A stretch of 64,000 nt of DNA from Aspidapion aeneum. Taxonomy: Eukaryota; Arthropoda; Insecta; Coleoptera; Brentidae. The stretch lies in assembly GCA_963576565.1 (NCBI GenBank), contig OY755039.1, positions 142,297,369-142,361,368 of the forward strand, given 5' to 3'. The notes under the pieces are model-generated. The model was given only the letters and a program-made list of their open reading frames with translations, ran no database searches and was not told the origin of the DNA. Positions 63,829-64,000 of the stretch are shown in pieces. The stretch's first letter is position 1. The number at the start of each line of letters is the position of its first letter. The translations under genes were made by a program, and so were the position numbers.

Positions 63829-63956
63829 ATGGAAAACGGATTCTCCAAAGCCGATAGCTCCATCTTGCCAATGCTGAACTCCTTTATGGTGGCAGGCTTC
63901 TTTGCCAACAACAGTGATTTTTGTTCTGCGGAATTTAGAAACATTAAAATGTTGAT
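63829..63956 (+). CDS. First coding exon of a YqaJ/SWIM-type protein (partial gene)
   Basis: ATG at 63829 opens MENGFSKADSSILPMLNSFM, then VAGFFANNSDFCSAEFRNIK and ML. A consensus splice donor follows (GTAAGTATT from 63957). Without splicing the frame stops after one more Met at 63958-63960. The phrase F-N-F-SAEFRN-K-L resembles the N-terminus of a family expanded in aphids, beetles and other arthropods, in which a SWIM zinc finger precedes a YqaJ-type (lambda exonuclease-like) recombinase nuclease domain. Those domains would lie in later exons outside the window. The match is from memory of the family pattern, so moderate confidence only. Upstream DNA at 63700-63828 is a likely 5' leader. 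Confidence 0.5.
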
Positions 63957-64000
63957 GTAAGTATTCGATGAGTTGTTTTGTGTATAACTGAAAGTTTTTT

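Overview
The window looks like a stretch of insect nuclear genome that is almost entirely transposable-element (TE) graveyard. It is AT-rich and has no bacterial-style operons, RNA operons or CRISPR. The protein remnants belong to arthropod TE families: mariner, THAP/P-like, BEL/Pao, RTE-like, Jockey-like and an RNase H-bearing I/R1-like non-LTR element. The species cannot be named from the sequence. Only one stretch resembles the start of an ordinary gene: a 128-base first exon at 63829-63956, followed by a GTAAGT donor, resembling YqaJ/SWIM-type proteins.

Layout. 1-1411: 5' part of a DUF4817-type (mariner/Tc1-related) transposase on the minus strand. 1.4-9 kb: dispersed and foldback repeats. 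9.1-10.45 kb: a Helentron-like (HINE) element with internal tandem repeats, carrying a TTAA-flanked insert. 12-15.4 kb: a decayed mariner, two CAGTGGCGGATCC repeats and a piggyBac-type MITE. 15.6-16.9 kb: a Mutator-like element with a perfect 9-bp target duplication. 17.4-21.1 kb: a hAT-like MITE, then a P-like element that carries only a THAP domain and holds several nested insertions. 23-27.3 kb: RTE-like fragments and a PIF/Harbinger-like element. 28.5-29.2 kb: an internally deleted P-type transposase. 30.2-31.5 kb: a second foldback + HINE unit. 32.0-34.06 kb: a hAT-like element with 8-bp target duplications. 35.3-42.35 kb: a complete BEL/Pao retrotransposon (1782-codon ORF, near-identical LTRs, 5-bp target duplication), the only element here that looks recently active.

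43.2-48.5 kb is an RTE-like copy broken by several insertions, including a third foldback/HINE unit. 49.05-56.3 kb is one mariner of about 1.2 kb stretched to 7.25 kb by nested insertions. Among them is a 511-bp tandemly repeated unit that encodes a canonical type I hammerhead ribozyme (50069-50116). A second truncated I/R1-like copy follows at 56.87-58.7 kb, then tandem arrays including nine units of about 169 bp (60.14-61.6 kb), and the YqaJ-like exon at the right edge.

The elements do not form a pathway. What they share is a record of insertion order: mariner older than its contents, P-like older than its contents, HINE copy A older than its TTAA insert. The best candidate for something unusual is the hammerhead-bearing 511-bp repeat, which resembles animal retrozymes or Penelope-like terminal repeats. 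Next come the THAP-only P-like element and the KP-like deleted P transposase. All homology statements come from reading translated sequence by eye; no database search was run.
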